Shown here: positions 1 to 12,188 of the stretch, piece after piece
Numbering within the stretch: position 1 is the first letter of the stretch
Layout: each line of letters begins with the position of its first letter
Assembly: GCA_030530865.1 (NCBI GenBank)
Contig: JAUMUC010000005.1
Coordinates: 52,398-116,397 of the forward strand
Origin: Lactobacillus sp.
Lineage (GTDB): Bacteria; Bacillota; Bacilli; Lactobacillales; Lactobacillaceae
Direction of reading: 5' to 3'
Length of the DNA: 64,000 nt
Position numbers and translations under genes: made by a program
Notes under the pieces: generated by a model
What the model was told of the DNA's origin: nothing
Database searches by the model: none
Seen by the model: the letters and a program-made list of their open reading frames with translations, nothing else

Positions 1-1068
1 AATCACGGGAACATGCAATTCTTTAGCTAATTTTTTCAATTGCCGAGAAATTGCAGAAACTTCTTGTTGTCTGGACTCAGATTTAGGGCCTTCAATCAAT
101 TGTAAGTAGTCGATGATAATTAGCCCTAGGTTATTAGTTTCTTTTGCTAAACGGCGTGATTTGGCCCGAATTTCACTCATTTTAATTCCGGGAGTATCAT
201 CAATATAAATTGATGCTTCGCCAAGTGCACCAGTTGCACTAACTAACTTGTTCCATTCTTCATCGTCTAATTGACCTGTTCGCAAGTGTTGGGAATCAAT
301 TAAACCTTCAGATGCAATCATTCTTTGAACTAATTGTTCCCCACTCATTTCTAGAGAAAAGAGTGCACAAGTTTTATCGCCTAAAATGCCAACATGTTGG
401 GCAATATTTAAGGCAAAAGCAGTTTTACCAACACCAGGACGTGCTGCAATGATAATTAATTCATCATCATGAAAACCGGTTGTCATTCTATCTAACTCAG
501 TAAATCCAGTAGCCAAACCGGTTACTTCATTACCGTCATTAGGAATATTGCTCAATTGTTGGACAGTCGCATCAACAATTTCAGAAATTCGTCTAAAATC
601 ACCAGTTTTGTTTTCAGAAGCAACACCCATGATTTTGCTTTCAGCTTCGTCTAAGATATCTGTCACATCGTCACTACTTTGAATGGCAGTAGTAATAATG
701 CTTTGACTAGCTGAAATCAATTGTCTAAGCAATGCCTTTTGGTGAACAATCTTAGCGTAATAAGTGACGTGAGCAGAAGTTGGTGTAGCCATTGCCAATT
801 CAGCAATATAACTGATGTCACCAATATCTTCTAGTTGATTTCTATTTTTTAACTCAGATTGTAAAGTTAAAATATCAATTTCATCGCCACGATCACTTAA
901 ATCTAGCATCGCTTGGAAAATAATCTGATTTGCTCTGGTATAAAAATCAGCTGGCGTCAGTTCACTACTAGCATCAGCTATGGCTTCTGGGTTAATAAAA
1001 ATTGCCCCTAAAACCGCCTTTTCAGCCTCTGCATCGTGTGGAATCTGATTTGAAATAACATTATCCAT
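1..1068 (-). CDS. dnaB: Replicative DNA helicase DnaB (5' part; 3' end outside window)
   Basis: Hexameric helicase that unwinds DNA at the replication fork. The first 356 codons are present; the rest lies beyond base 1. Reading the minus strand gives an N-terminal helical domain (start MDNVISNQIPHDAEAEKAVL), a linker, and the RecA-like ATPase core with Walker A ARPGVGKTAFALN near residues 208-220 and Walker B-like LIIIDYLQLI near residue 315. I chose the ATG at 1068 because it sits 6 bases after GAGGG; an in-frame ATG at 1071 overlaps the rplI stop codon and is the alternative. The overlap with rplI implies translational coupling in a gdpP-rplI-dnaB operon, an arrangement common in lactobacilli. 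Confidence 0.96.
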   Translation of the reverse strand, partial: MDNVISNQIPHDAEAEKAVLGAIFINPEAIADASSELTPADFYTRANQIIFQAMLDLSDRGDEIDILTLQSELKNRNQLEDIGDISYIAELAMATPTSAHVTYYAKIVHQKALLRQLISASQSIITTAIQSSDDVTDILDEAESKIMGVASENKTGDFRRISEIVDATVQQLSNIPNDGNEVTGLATGFTELDRMTTGFHDDELIIIAARPGVGKTAFALNIAQHVGILGDKTCALFSLEMSGEQLVQRMIASEGLIDSQHLRTGQLDDEEWNKLVSATGALGEASIYIDDTPGIKMSEIRAKSRRLAKETNNLGLIIIDYLQLIEGPKSESRQQEVSAISRQLKKLAKELHVPVI

Positions 1069-1070
1069 CA

Positions 1071-1526
1071 TTAACCCTCAGGTACAACGTGAATTCTAAT
1101 CGTAGCTTCTACACCTTTGAAAAGCTTAACTTTAACATTAGTGTAGCCTAAAGTCTTAACAGGTTCTGACAATTCAAGCTTACGCTTGTCGACCTTGATC
1201 TTGAATTGCTTTTCCAATTCTTCAACAATCTTCTTACTTGAAATTGAGCCGAATAAGCGAGAATCTGCACCAGCTTTGCTGGTAAATTTAACAACTGTCT
1301 TGTCATCTTCAAGTTGAGCCTTAACCTTTTCAGCATCAGCTTTTTCAGCTTCATAAGCAGCTTTTTCGTTAGCTTGAATACGAGCTAAAGTGTTTAAGTT
1401 TCCTGAGTTAGCTGGCTTTGCTAAGTTCTTTTTAAACAAAAAGTTTTGAGCGTAACCATCTGGCACTTCTTTAACTTGTCCACGTTTTCCTCTACCTCTA
1501 ACGTCTTCTGTAAAAATAACCTTCAT
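1071..1526 (-). CDS. rplI: 50S ribosomal protein L9
   Basis: Large-subunit protein that binds 23S rRNA at the base of the L1 stalk. The 151 residues match the family's usual length of about 150. The N-terminal domain MKVIFTEDVRGRGKRGQVKE with the GYAQNFL motif is typical, followed by the long charged connecting helix (about residues 41-75) and the C-terminal domain ending IHVVPEG. The start is supported by AAGGAGC upstream. It lies 14 bases after gdpP, and its stop codon touches the dnaB start. Confidence 0.98.
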   Translation of the reverse strand: MKVIFTEDVRGRGKRGQVKEVPDGYAQNFLFKKNLAKPANSGNLNTLARIQANEKAAYEAEKADAEKVKAQLEDDKTVVKFTSKAGADSRLFGSISSKKIVEELEKQFKIKVDKRKLELSEPVKTLGYTNVKVKLFKGVEATIRIHVVPEG

Positions 1527-1540
1527 AGTTGGCTCCTTTC

Positions 1541-3562
1541 TTAGTTAGATTGACTTTCAGCTAAATATTCATCAATTGCTTTGATTAAAATAGCTTTCAC
1601 TTCATCTAAACTCTTATCTTTAATTTGCGTAGCAGCGTTGGATAAGTGTCCACCACCACCTAATTTTTCCATGATTAATTGGACATTAATTTTACCCATT
1701 GATCTAGCTGAAATTCTAACCGTATCTTTAGCACTTCTAGTAATTGCAAAACTTGCTTCGACATCTTGCAAGTCCAAAGCAGTATCTGCTGCTTGTGCGG
1801 TTAAAACTTGATCGTATAATTCGGTCTCATCGCCCATTAAAACAGCCATATTTGGCTTAACCATATCTAATGTTGCAACCAAATGTGTCCGCTTCAAGAA
1901 GCTAGAAATGTCTTCTTTGAGCAATTCACTAACAACCATTGAATCAGCTCCAATTGAACGTAAGTAACTTGCTGCATCAAAAGTTCTAGTACCTGTTCTC
2001 AATGAGAATTCTTTTGAATCAACTACAATTCCGGCTAACATGGCTGTTGCATCCAAACTAGTTAAGATACGTTTTTCTTTACCAGTTTGTTGATATTCAA
2101 CCATTTCAGCTACCAATTCACAAGCTGAAGAAGCATATGGTTCAACATAGGTTAAAATTGGATTTTCAGGGAATTCTTCACCACGACGGTGGTGGTCAAT
2201 GACAATAATTCTATTTTTAAGTTTTTCATATAATGGTTGGCAGTATGAAATTGAATACTTAGAGTGATCGACCATCACTAAAATTGATCGATCGGTGGCT
2301 AAATTAATTGCATCTGCAGAATTAATTAGCACATTTTCATCTGTAGCTTTCAACTTAGTGATCAAACGAGCTACATCGTAATTATTAGATTCAGTATCTA
2401 AGACCACATTAGCATCGATGCCATTAAATTGGGCAATTTTGACAATACCTAAAGCACTACCGACTGAGTCCATGTCTGGGAATTGGTGGCCCACCACAAA
2501 TACTCTATCAGCATCTTTAAATAACTCAGTAACCGCTTGAGAAACCATGCGGGCTCTAACTCTAGTTCGCTTTTCCATTGGATTAGACTTACCACCAAAG
2601 TATTGAACTTCTTGACCTGGCACTCTGACAACTACTTGATCCCCACCACGACCTAAAGCTAAATCTAAATTAGATTGAGCTTGGGTCGCAATTTCAGGTA
2701 ATGAATTTGCACCATAAGCAATACCCACTGACAAAGTCAAAGGCATGTTTTGACGACTAGTTTCTTGACGAACGCGGTCGATAACTGAGAATTTATCTTC
2801 CTTCATTTGGTTGATACTTTCAACATAACTCAGCAAGATAAAGTGATCTTCATCAATTCGCTTCAAGTATGAATTAAACTTGCCTGCATATGCACTCAAA
2901 GTGGTTTGAATATAAGAGCTCATGTTGGCCAATTCTTGGTCTGACATAGTTTCGCTCAATTCATCATAGTTATCGATGAATATTTGAGCAATTGCAAGTC
3001 TTTCAGCATAATAGCGCTCTTCAATATTGGCATATTTAGAAATATCTAAGAGGTAAATAACGCCAAGCTCATCTTGAACCACCATTTCAAATTGGTGATC
3101 GTCCCATTCAACAACACGATTTTCTGCAGTATCAGCATTAATCGCTTCATTCAATAAGCGTTCGAGATCTTCATCGACAGATTTAATTGGATGCCCAATC
3201 AAATCATCACTCTTCAAGTACAATTGCAAATATGGATTTACCCATTGAATTTGATGATCTTTATCATAAAGTAAAATACCAAGAGGCATCTTGATTAACG
3301 CTTCTTGTTCACTTCTTTTTATTCGGTATGATAGGTTTGCTGCAAAGTTATTAGCGTTTTGTGCTAAAACATATGCCCCATAGGCTGAGATGATAATCGT
3401 AAAAATGAAGATTAACACCATTGCTATACCGTAGGTCCAGTTAATAATCAGCCCACAGACTCCGCCTAAAAACGACAAACCTATAATCAACATAATAGAA
3501 GCTGTTAGCCGAGAATCTTTTAAGAAAGTTGGCAACTCTAAGTGCTTCAATAATGATTTCAT
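1541..3562 (-). CDS. gdpP: Cyclic-di-AMP phosphodiesterase GdpP (YybT family)
   Basis: Membrane-bound phosphodiesterase that hydrolyses c-di-AMP to pApA and so tunes potassium/osmotic and cell-wall homeostasis. It has 673 residues, close to the B. subtilis GdpP length. Visible parts are two N-terminal membrane segments (about 20-65), a PAS-like region (about 90-175), a degenerate GGDEF region (about 175-310) and a DHH/DHHA1 phosphodiesterase module. The metal-binding residues are in HQFPDMDSVGSA (359-370), the DHH triad (456-458) and VVDSKEF (513-519); the DHHA1 signature GGGGHLSNAA is at 635-644. All catalytic motifs are intact. A terminator separates it from rpsR, so it probably has its own promoter. 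The start is supported by GGAAGGATC upstream. Confidence 0.96.
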   Translation of the reverse strand: MKSLLKHLELPTFLKDSRLTASIMLIIGLSFLGGVCGLIINWTYGIAMVLIFIFTIIISAYGAYVLAQNANNFAANLSYRIKRSEQEALIKMPLGILLYDKDHQIQWVNPYLQLYLKSDDLIGHPIKSVDEDLERLLNEAINADTAENRVVEWDDHQFEMVVQDELGVIYLLDISKYANIEERYYAERLAIAQIFIDNYDELSETMSDQELANMSSYIQTTLSAYAGKFNSYLKRIDEDHFILLSYVESINQMKEDKFSVIDRVRQETSRQNMPLTLSVGIAYGANSLPEIATQAQSNLDLALGRGGDQVVVRVPGQEVQYFGGKSNPMEKRTRVRARMVSQAVTELFKDADRVFVVGHQFPDMDSVGSALGIVKIAQFNGIDANVVLDTESNNYDVARLITKLKATDENVLINSADAINLATDRSILVMVDHSKYSISYCQPLYEKLKNRIIVIDHHRRGEEFPENPILTYVEPYASSACELVAEMVEYQQTGKEKRILTSLDATAMLAGIVVDSKEFSLRTGTRTFDAASYLRSIGADSMVVSELLKEDISSFLKRTHLVATLDMVKPNMAVLMGDETELYDQVLTAQAADTALDLQDVEASFAITRSAKDTVRISARSMGKINVQLIMEKLGGGGHLSNAATQIKDKSLDEVKAILIKAIDEYLAESQSN

Positions 3563-3637
3563 AGTGATCCTTCCAATTTTAAACAGAATATATCACTCTT
3601 AATTATACTAGGAAATTGATGCAAAATAAAATAAACA

Positions 3638-3668
3638 AAAAAGGAATCACCTAAGTGATTCCTTTTTA
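3638..3668 (-). terminator. Intrinsic terminator after rpsR
   Basis: A long perfect stem (AAAAGGAATCAC / GTGATTCCTTTT) with a CTAA loop and a T-run on the minus strand, starting 8 bases after the rpsR stop. It should end the rpsF-ssb-rpsR transcript. Confidence 0.9.
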
Positions 3669-3675
3669 ATCCATA

Positions 3676-3912
3676 TTAGTCTTCTGCTACGAATGGTAAC
3701 AATGCCATAATACGGGCACGCTTGATTGCATTAGCAACTAAACGTTGGTTCTTTGCACTAGTGCCAGTGACACGACGTGGTAAAATTTTACCTCTTTCTG
3801 AGATAAAACGTTTCAACAAGTCAACATCTTTGTAGTCAACGTATTCAATGTGGTTAGCTGCAATGTAGTCAACCTTACGACGGCGACGTCCGCCTCTTCT
3901 TTGTTGAGCCAT
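3676..3912 (-). CDS. rpsR: 30S ribosomal protein S18
   Basis: Small-subunit protein that forms a heterodimer with S6 on the 16S rRNA platform. It has 78 residues, with a very basic N-terminus ([11 protein letters not shown]) and the family motif [17 protein letters not shown] (about residues 27-43), followed by [11 protein letters not shown]. It is the third gene of the conserved rpsF-ssb-rpsR operon and is followed by a strong terminator. The start is preceded by GAAAGGATC. Confidence 0.98.
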   Translation of the reverse strand: MAQQRRGGRRRRKVDYIAANHIEYVDYKDVDLLKRFISERGKILPRRVTGTSAKNQRLVANAIKRARIMALLPFVAED

Positions 3913-3937
3913 ATCCCTAGATCCTTTCTTTTATTAA

Positions 3938-4414
3938 TTAGAATGGTAAATCATCATCTGAAATATCAAGTGAATCACCTGATCCTTTAAATGGATCTGG
4001 TGCATTCGTAGCTGATGTACCATTGTTTGATGGAGCTTGAGTAGCTGTTGGAGCTGCTGGTGATGTTGCACCACCTAATCTAGCTTCACGGCTTCTCTTT
4101 GATTCCAAGAGTGAGAAATTATCAACGACAACTTCTGTTACATAAACTCTTTGTCCATCATTGTTTTCATAGTTTCTGGTTTGGATTCGACCTTCGATTC
4201 CTACCAAGGTACCCTTGCTGGTGAAATTAGTGAAGTTTTCAGCGGATTTACGCCAAATTACACAGTTAATAAAGTCAGCTTCACGTTCACCTTGAGCGTT
4301 AGTAAACTGACGATCAACAGCAAGACTAAACGTAGCAACCGAGATTCCACTCCCAGTAGTACGTAATTCAGGATCACGTGTTAAACGACCGATTAGTACA
4401 ACTCTATTTATCAT
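3938..4414 (-). CDS. ssb: Single-stranded DNA-binding protein
   Basis: Coats single-stranded DNA during replication and repair and recruits partners through its tip. It has 158 residues. The N-terminal OB fold (about 1-105) opens with [19 protein letters not shown] Pro/Ala/Thr/Asn-rich flexible linker follows (about 112-145), and the acidic C-terminal tip ends DDDLPF, the conserved partner-binding peptide. GGAGG lies upstream of the ATG. It sits between rpsF and rpsR, as in B. subtilis. Confidence 0.98.
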   Translation of the reverse strand: MINRVVLIGRLTRDPELRTTGSGISVATFSLAVDRQFTNAQGEREADFINCVIWRKSAENFTNFTSKGTLVGIEGRIQTRNYENNDGQRVYVTEVVVDNFSLLESKRSREARLGGATSPAAPTATQAPSNNGTSATNAPDPFKGSGDSLDISDDDLPF

Positions 4415-4450
4415 ACTATAGTCCTCCTTTTCCTAAATCACGATATTAAA

Positions 4451-4744
4451 TTACTTGTCTAACTTTACAGTCATTGAACGCAATACTGCGCTATCAATCT
4501 TTGACAAACGAGTGAATTCGTCAACTGCTTCAGCGTTATCAGCAGTGAAAGTCATAATGTGGTATGTACCTTCACGATATTTGTTGATTTCGTATGCAAA
4601 ACGACGCTTGCCCCAGTCACTTGATTCAATCATAGTACCACCGTTATCTGCGATTACTTTATCGTAATTTTCGATAAGGCTCTTCTTAGCATCTTCTTCA
4701 AGATCAGGCTTGATGATGTAAGTTACTTCGTACTTAGTTGCCAT
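4451..4744 (-). CDS. rpsF: 30S ribosomal protein S6
   Basis: Small-subunit protein and partner of S18. The 97 residues match the family; the N-terminus [17 protein letters not shown] and the segment [20 protein letters not shown] are diagnostic. AAGGAGGTG precedes the ATG. It is the first gene of the rpsF-ssb-rpsR operon, and its 5' leader contains two small hairpins described separately. Confidence 0.98.
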   Translation of the reverse strand: MATKYEVTYIIKPDLEEDAKKSLIENYDKVIADNGGTMIESSDWGKRRFAYEINKYREGTYHIMTFTADNAEAVDEFTRLSKIDSAVLRSMTVKLDK

Positions 4745-4767
4745 GACTATGCACCTCCTTTTGGACT

Positions 4768-4815
4768 TAATGGTTCTTCTAATTCTAAGAACAAGGAGTA
4801 ATGTTAATTACTCAC
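4768..4815 (-). promoter_or_regulatory. Hairpins in the rpsF leader (possible S6:S18 autoregulatory site)
   Basis: Two adjacent inverted repeats lie 24-70 bases upstream of rpsF: GTTCTT (4773-4778) with AAGAAC (4787-4792), and GAGTAAT (4796-4802) with ATTACTC (4807-4813). In many bacteria the S6:S18 complex binds an RNA element in this leader and represses the operon. I see the hairpins but cannot confirm the conserved binding bulge, so the function is inferred from position. Confidence 0.4.
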
Positions 4816-4840
4816 AATTATATATTCTAGCATTAAAAGA

Positions 4841-4922
4841 AAAAATTACCAAATTTTTCACGTGATCCTGATGTGATTTTTTTCACACCTATTTATTACT
4901 TACGTAAAGATTGGTAATTTTT
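4841..4922. terminator. Widely spaced inverted repeat between rpsF and gyrA
   Basis: A perfect 12-base inverted repeat, AAAAATTACCAA (4841-4852) and TTGGTAATTTTT (4911-4922), flanks a 58-base AT-rich spacer just beyond the gyrA stop codon. A smaller GTG-rich hairpin lies inside it. It could end the gyrB-gyrA transcript on the minus strand, but the long spacer makes this an unusual terminator. Confidence 0.4.
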
Positions 4923-4938
4923 CCTAAAAAATTTATTT

Positions 4939-7410
4939 TTATTCGTTTTCTTCAGATTCTTCGTCTTCGTCAGCTTCACTTGGAATACTTACCATGCTTG
5001 ATACTTGACTATCATCAGCAAGTTTCATGATTCTGACACCTTGAGTTACCCGGTTAGTTTGAGAAATATCGTTAATCTTGAATCTGATCACAATACCGTC
5101 AGTTGTGATTACCATGATATCGTGTTCTTCGTTTACGACTGCAACTCCAGCTAATTGACCGATCTTGTCAGTAATATTAGCGGTCTTAAGTCCCTTAGTA
5201 GCACGACCCTTAATTGGGTATTCACTTGCTGGTGTTCGCTTACCGTAACCATTTTCAGTAATTACTAAAACATCATCTTCTGGCTTAAGCACACCTGAAC
5301 CAACTACGTAATCTTGATCACGTAATTCAATACCCTTCACACCTGAAGCAGTACGTCCCATAGATCTTACAGCTGTTTCACTGAATGAAGCTGCATAACC
5401 AGCGTGAGTACCGATCAAAATGTTGTCACTACCGTTAGTAGTCAAGACATCGATCAATTCATCACCTTCACGAAGAGAAATTGCGATCAAACCACTATTT
5501 CTAATCTTCTTGAATTCATCAACACTAGTACGTTTTACAATACCATTCTTAGTTACGAAGAATAGGTATGAAAGATCTTCACTATTTTCTTCAGGCAAGT
5601 TGATAATGGTTTGAATCTTTTCATTCTTGTCTAAAGTCAAAAGGTTGACTAATGGCAATCCCTTAGCAGTTCTACCATATTCTGGAATTTCGTAAGCCTT
5701 CTTTGAGTAAACCTTACCAAAGTTTGAGAAGAACAATAAGACATCGTGTGTGTTGGTGTAAATCAAGTTTTCAGTAAAGTCATCATCTTGGACACCCATA
5801 CCCTTGACACCTTTACCACCACGGTTTTGCGTCTTAAATTCTGAAACTGGCATTCTCTTGATGTAACCAGTGTGAGTCATAGTAATCAAAACATTTTGAC
5901 GTTCGATTAAATCTTCATCTTCAATTGAAGTAATTTCACTATCAGAAATTTGAGTTCTTCTTGGATCACCAAATTTATTTTGAACTTCAAGTAATTCATC
6001 GTAAATGATCTTATCAATTCGTTCTTTGTGAGCCAAAATATCCTTGTAATCAGCGATTTTTACCAATAAATCTTGATATTCAGCTTCTACCTTGTCACGT
6101 TCTAGTCCTGTCAAACGAACCAAACGCATATCCAAGATAGCTTGTGCTTGCTTATCATCAAGTTCAAAACGACTAATCAATGTAGCCTTAGCAATATCAG
6201 CATTCTTAGAACTTCTGATGATATTTACGATTTCATCAATATGGTCTAAGGCGATTCTTAAACCTTCAAGAATGTGAGCTCTTGCTTCAGCCTTTTGCAA
6301 ATCAAACTTAGTTCTTCTAGTAACAACATCTTCTTGGTGATTTAAGTAGCGGTGAAGCATGTCCTTAAGTGACAAGAAGTGTGGTGCACCATCGACAATG
6401 GCAACCATGTTGATGGCAAAGTTAGTTTGCATTTGAGTTTCTTTGAACAAATTGTTCAAAACAACGCTGGCACTGGCATCACGACGAATATCAATCGTAA
6501 TTCTCATACCTTGACGGTCAGATTCATCACGAATACCAGTAATTCCATCAATCACGTGGTCTCTAGCTAATTCGGCAATCTTTTTAACCAATTCAGCCTT
6601 GTTAACCATGAATGGAATTTCGGTTACGTAGATACGTTCGCGTCCATTCTTTTCAGTAACAATTTCCGTCTTTGAACGAACGACAACGGTACCTTTACCA
6701 CTTTCATAAGCACGTAAAATTCCACTACGGCCCATGATAATACCACCAGTTGGGAAGTCTGGACCCTTGATTGACTTCATTAAGTCAAGGGTAGAAATTT
6801 CAGGATTTTCCATCAAGGCGTGAATTCCTGAAATAACTTCATCCAAGTTGTGTGGTGGAATATTGGTGGTCATACCAACAGCGATACCGCTTGAACCATT
6901 AACCAATAAACTAGGAATTCTAGCTGGCAAAACAACTGGTTCATTTTCAGTGTCATCGTAGTTTCTTTGCCAATCAATCGTGTTCTTGTTAATGTCGCGA
7001 AGCATTTCCAAAGCAATTTTACTTAAACGTGCTTCAGTATAACGCATGGCAGCTGGGCTATCTCCATCGACAGAACCGAAGTTACCGTGTCCATCAACAA
7101 GCATGTAACGATAACTAAAGTCTTGAGCCATGTGCGTCATCGCAAAGTAAATTGAGCTATCACCGTGTGGGTGATACTTACCCATAACGTCACCAACGAT
7201 ACGAGCACTCTTCTTGTAAGGCTTGTCTGGGGTAACACCCAATTCGTTCATTCCGTACAAAATACGGCGTTGAACTGGCTTCATACCATCACGAACATCA
7301 GGAAGTGCACGAGCAACAATAACTGACATTGCGTAGTCCAAGAAAGAGGTCCGCATTGTCTTAGTTAAATCAACATCAACTATTCTGTGATCTCCAGTTT
7401 TGTTATCCAT
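4939..7410 (-). CDS. gyrA: DNA gyrase subunit A
   Basis: Cleaves and rejoins DNA in the A2B2 gyrase that introduces negative supercoils. It has 823 residues. The winged-helix core carries the catalytic tyrosine Y124 in [11 protein letters not shown], followed by the coiled-coil arm and a C-terminal beta-pinwheel with a GyrA box-like [10 protein letters not shown] and an acidic tail ([10 protein letters not shown]). The quinolone-resistance region reads [15 protein letters not shown] (80-94); phenylalanine at 89 sits where E. coli has Asp87 and most Gram-positives Glu. Its start lies 9 bases after the gyrB stop, behind AGGAGG. Confidence 0.98.
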   Translation of the reverse strand: MDNKTGDHRIVDVDLTKTMRTSFLDYAMSVIVARALPDVRDGMKPVQRRILYGMNELGVTPDKPYKKSARIVGDVMGKYHPHGDSSIYFAMTHMAQDFSYRYMLVDGHGNFGSVDGDSPAAMRYTEARLSKIALEMLRDINKNTIDWQRNYDDTENEPVVLPARIPSLLVNGSSGIAVGMTTNIPPHNLDEVISGIHALMENPEISTLDLMKSIKGPDFPTGGIIMGRSGILRAYESGKGTVVVRSKTEIVTEKNGRERIYVTEIPFMVNKAELVKKIAELARDHVIDGITGIRDESDRQGMRITIDIRRDASASVVLNNLFKETQMQTNFAINMVAIVDGAPHFLSLKDMLHRYLNHQEDVVTRRTKFDLQKAEARAHILEGLRIALDHIDEIVNIIRSSKNADIAKATLISRFELDDKQAQAILDMRLVRLTGLERDKVEAEYQDLLVKIADYKDILAHKERIDKIIYDELLEVQNKFGDPRRTQISDSEITSIEDEDLIERQNVLITMTHTGYIKRMPVSEFKTQNRGGKGVKGMGVQDDDFTENLIYTNTHDVLLFFSNFGKVYSKKAYEIPEYGRTAKGLPLVNLLTLDKNEKIQTIINLPEENSEDLSYLFFVTKNGIVKRTSVDEFKKIRNSGLIAISLREGDELIDVLTTNGSDNILIGTHAGYAASFSETAVRSMGRTASGVKGIELRDQDYVVGSGVLKPEDDVLVITENGYGKRTPASEYPIKGRATKGLKTANITDKIGQLAGVAVVNEEHDIMVITTDGIVIRFKINDISQTNRVTQGVRIMKLADDSQVSSMVSIPSEADEDEESEENE

Positions 7411-7419
7411 TTAGACCTC

Positions 7420-10492
<3,073 letters not shown>

Positions 10493-10493
<1 letters not shown>

Positions 10494-10708
10494 TATTCAA
10501 ACTCATAAAGTTCATTATCGACTTCAAGCTTGTCTCCAGGATGCAATTTCTTGCCTCTCCGAGCTTCCAATTCGCCATTCAATTTTACGGGATTTTCACT
10601 CAAGTAAAATTTAGCTTGACCACCTGAAGCAATAATGGATTCTTCTTTCAAAAATTGGCTTAATGTTATGTATTCACCATCAATTTTGAATATTTTAATT
10701 TGACTCAC
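10493..10708 (-). CDS. yaaA: S4-domain RNA-binding protein YaaA
   Basis: A 71-residue S4-like RNA-binding protein found between dnaN and recF in most Firmicutes; in B. subtilis YaaA (RlbA) is linked to ribosome assembly. The S4 core is visible as [20 protein letters not shown], with [21 protein letters not shown] after it. The stop codon overlaps the recF start. Confidence 0.92.
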
Positions 10709-10871
10709 TTTGTTACCACTTCCTTAGAACAAATTCACTCCTTTATTATACCGTTTAAAAAGCAATTATTCAACGTAATGGCCATTTTTAAGCAATATAA
10801 GGCGTTTTTATCAAAATACATACAATTTATCCTAAAATGACAAATTTAAGCCAGATTTTTATTTAGCAAAT

Positions 10872-10900
10872 AAAAAGAGGCAAGCACGCTTGCCTCTTAA
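10872..10900 (-). terminator. Intrinsic terminator after dnaN
   Basis: A GC-rich stem (GAGGCAAG / CTTGCCTC) followed on the minus strand by a T-rich run, ending one base before the dnaN stop. It should separate dnaA-dnaN transcription from yaaA-recF-gyrBA. The remaining bases from 10709 to 10871 are AT-rich and show no further recognisable element. Confidence 0.88.
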
Positions 10901-12031
10901 TTAAAATGTTCTAACTGGAGTGATTAATTGTACAAAATCAATTTCAGCTTTATTTGGAGTCACTGTAAATGGTCTCAATGATTCAGTAAATTTCATTTCA
11001 ATTTCACTTGTTACAGATGCTCTCAATGCATCACGTAAGTAATCTGGGTTGAATGAAATTACTAAATCTTCACCAGATAAATTAGTAAATGCCAAGTTTT
11101 CTTCAACATTACCAATTTCTGGAGATTCACCAGAAATTACGACTTTTTGTTCAGTAACATTCAAGTTCAACTTAACAACGTTATTTCTACCAGCGTGCGT
11201 TAATAAACTTGCACGATCTAGGGCACTTAATAAGCCAGCTAAACTAAAGTTAACTTGCGTTGTGCTTGAATCTGGCAAAAGACGAGAAGTATCTGGGTAA
11301 TTGCCTTCCAACAATCTTGAGTAGAATGAAAGGTTGCCAATTTCAAATAAGACTTGGCTTTCACCTGGACAAATGCGAATATCAGGATCAGTTTCACCAA
11401 TAATTCTTGATAATTCTTGTAAACTCTTACCTGGAATAATTAAGTCAGTTTCTACTTCTGGACCTTTTTCAAGAGAAATAGCTCTTTGAGATAGACGGTG
11501 TGAGTCAGTCGCAATTGCTTTAATCTTATCTGAAGCAAAGTTAAAGCGTACACCAGTAAGCATGACACGACTTTCAGAAGTTGCAACTGCAAAAACAGTT
11601 TCATCGATAATTTCTCTCAAAGTTCTACCTGGTAAGTTAAATGCCTTGTCATCAGATACTTCAGGTAAACGTGGATATGAGTTTGCATCTAAACCATTGA
11701 TGGTAAATTCACTAGTTTCAGAAGAAATCTTTGTTTGGAAACCATCTAAAACATTGAATGAAAATTCTTTACCAGGTAATTTCTTGATGATTTCTGAGAA
11801 AAATCTAGCATTTAAAACAATTGTACCTGGAGTTTCAATCCGTAAATCATCACTTGCAGGAATTTTCAATTCAATAGAAATATCAGTGTCACTACCAGTC
11901 AAAGTAAGCGCATCATCAGTTAAAACTAATTTAATACCATTCAAAATTGGAATAGTAGCGCGACTAGAAATGGCTCTCATTACATTAGTTAAATTATTAA
12001 TAAATAGATTTCGATTAATCGTAAATTTCAT
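10901..12031 (-). CDS. dnaN: DNA polymerase III sliding clamp (beta subunit)
   Basis: Ring-shaped processivity clamp that tethers DNA polymerase to the template. Its 376 residues form three clamp-fold repeats, from MKFTINRNLFINNLTNVMRA to the C-terminal LITPVRTF, which resembles the family's usual ending. The internal DSHRLSQR motif is also typical. Start: CAGGAGAAC lies 5-13 bases before the ATG. It follows dnaA, separated by 157 bases that hold part of oriC. Confidence 0.98.
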   Translation of the reverse strand: MKFTINRNLFINNLTNVMRAISSRATIPILNGIKLVLTDDALTLTGSDTDISIELKIPASDDLRIETPGTIVLNARFFSEIIKKLPGKEFSFNVLDGFQTKISSETSEFTINGLDANSYPRLPEVSDDKAFNLPGRTLREIIDETVFAVATSESRVMLTGVRFNFASDKIKAIATDSHRLSQRAISLEKGPEVETDLIIPGKSLQELSRIIGETDPDIRICPGESQVLFEIGNLSFYSRLLEGNYPDTSRLLPDSSTTQVNFSLAGLLSALDRASLLTHAGRNNVVKLNLNVTEQKVVISGESPEIGNVEENLAFTNLSGEDLVISFNPDYLRDALRASVTSEIEMKFTESLRPFTVTPNKAEIDFVQLITPVRTF

Positions 12032-12059
12032 TCTAGTTCTCCTGAGATAAATCTGATTC

Positions 12060-12165
12060 TTTATATATATAATAATATATTATTTTTTATAGTAGTAGTA
12101 AGGGCTGTTAATTCTGTGGAAAAGTCCTTTTTTATTTGTTTTGAAAGAAATCCACATGTGAATAA
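12060..12165. other. oriC part 2: AT-rich unwinding region, DnaA-trio-like repeat and DnaA boxes
   Basis: Between dnaN and dnaA an AT-only stretch (12061-12091) is followed by TAGTAGTAGTAA (12090-12101), a GGGC cluster (12102-12105) and DnaA boxes at 12115-12123 (reverse of TTTTCCACA), 12148-12156 (AAATCCACA) and 12157-12165 (reverse of TTATTCACA, a full TTATNCACA match). The order AT-rich DNA, TAG repeats, GC cluster, DnaA box matches the basal unwinding module known from B. subtilis oriC, where TAG trios guide DnaA onto single-stranded DNA. The assignment is by motif and position. Confidence 0.8.
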
Positions 12166-12188
12166 CTTGTGACTAAATAAGCGACTTA

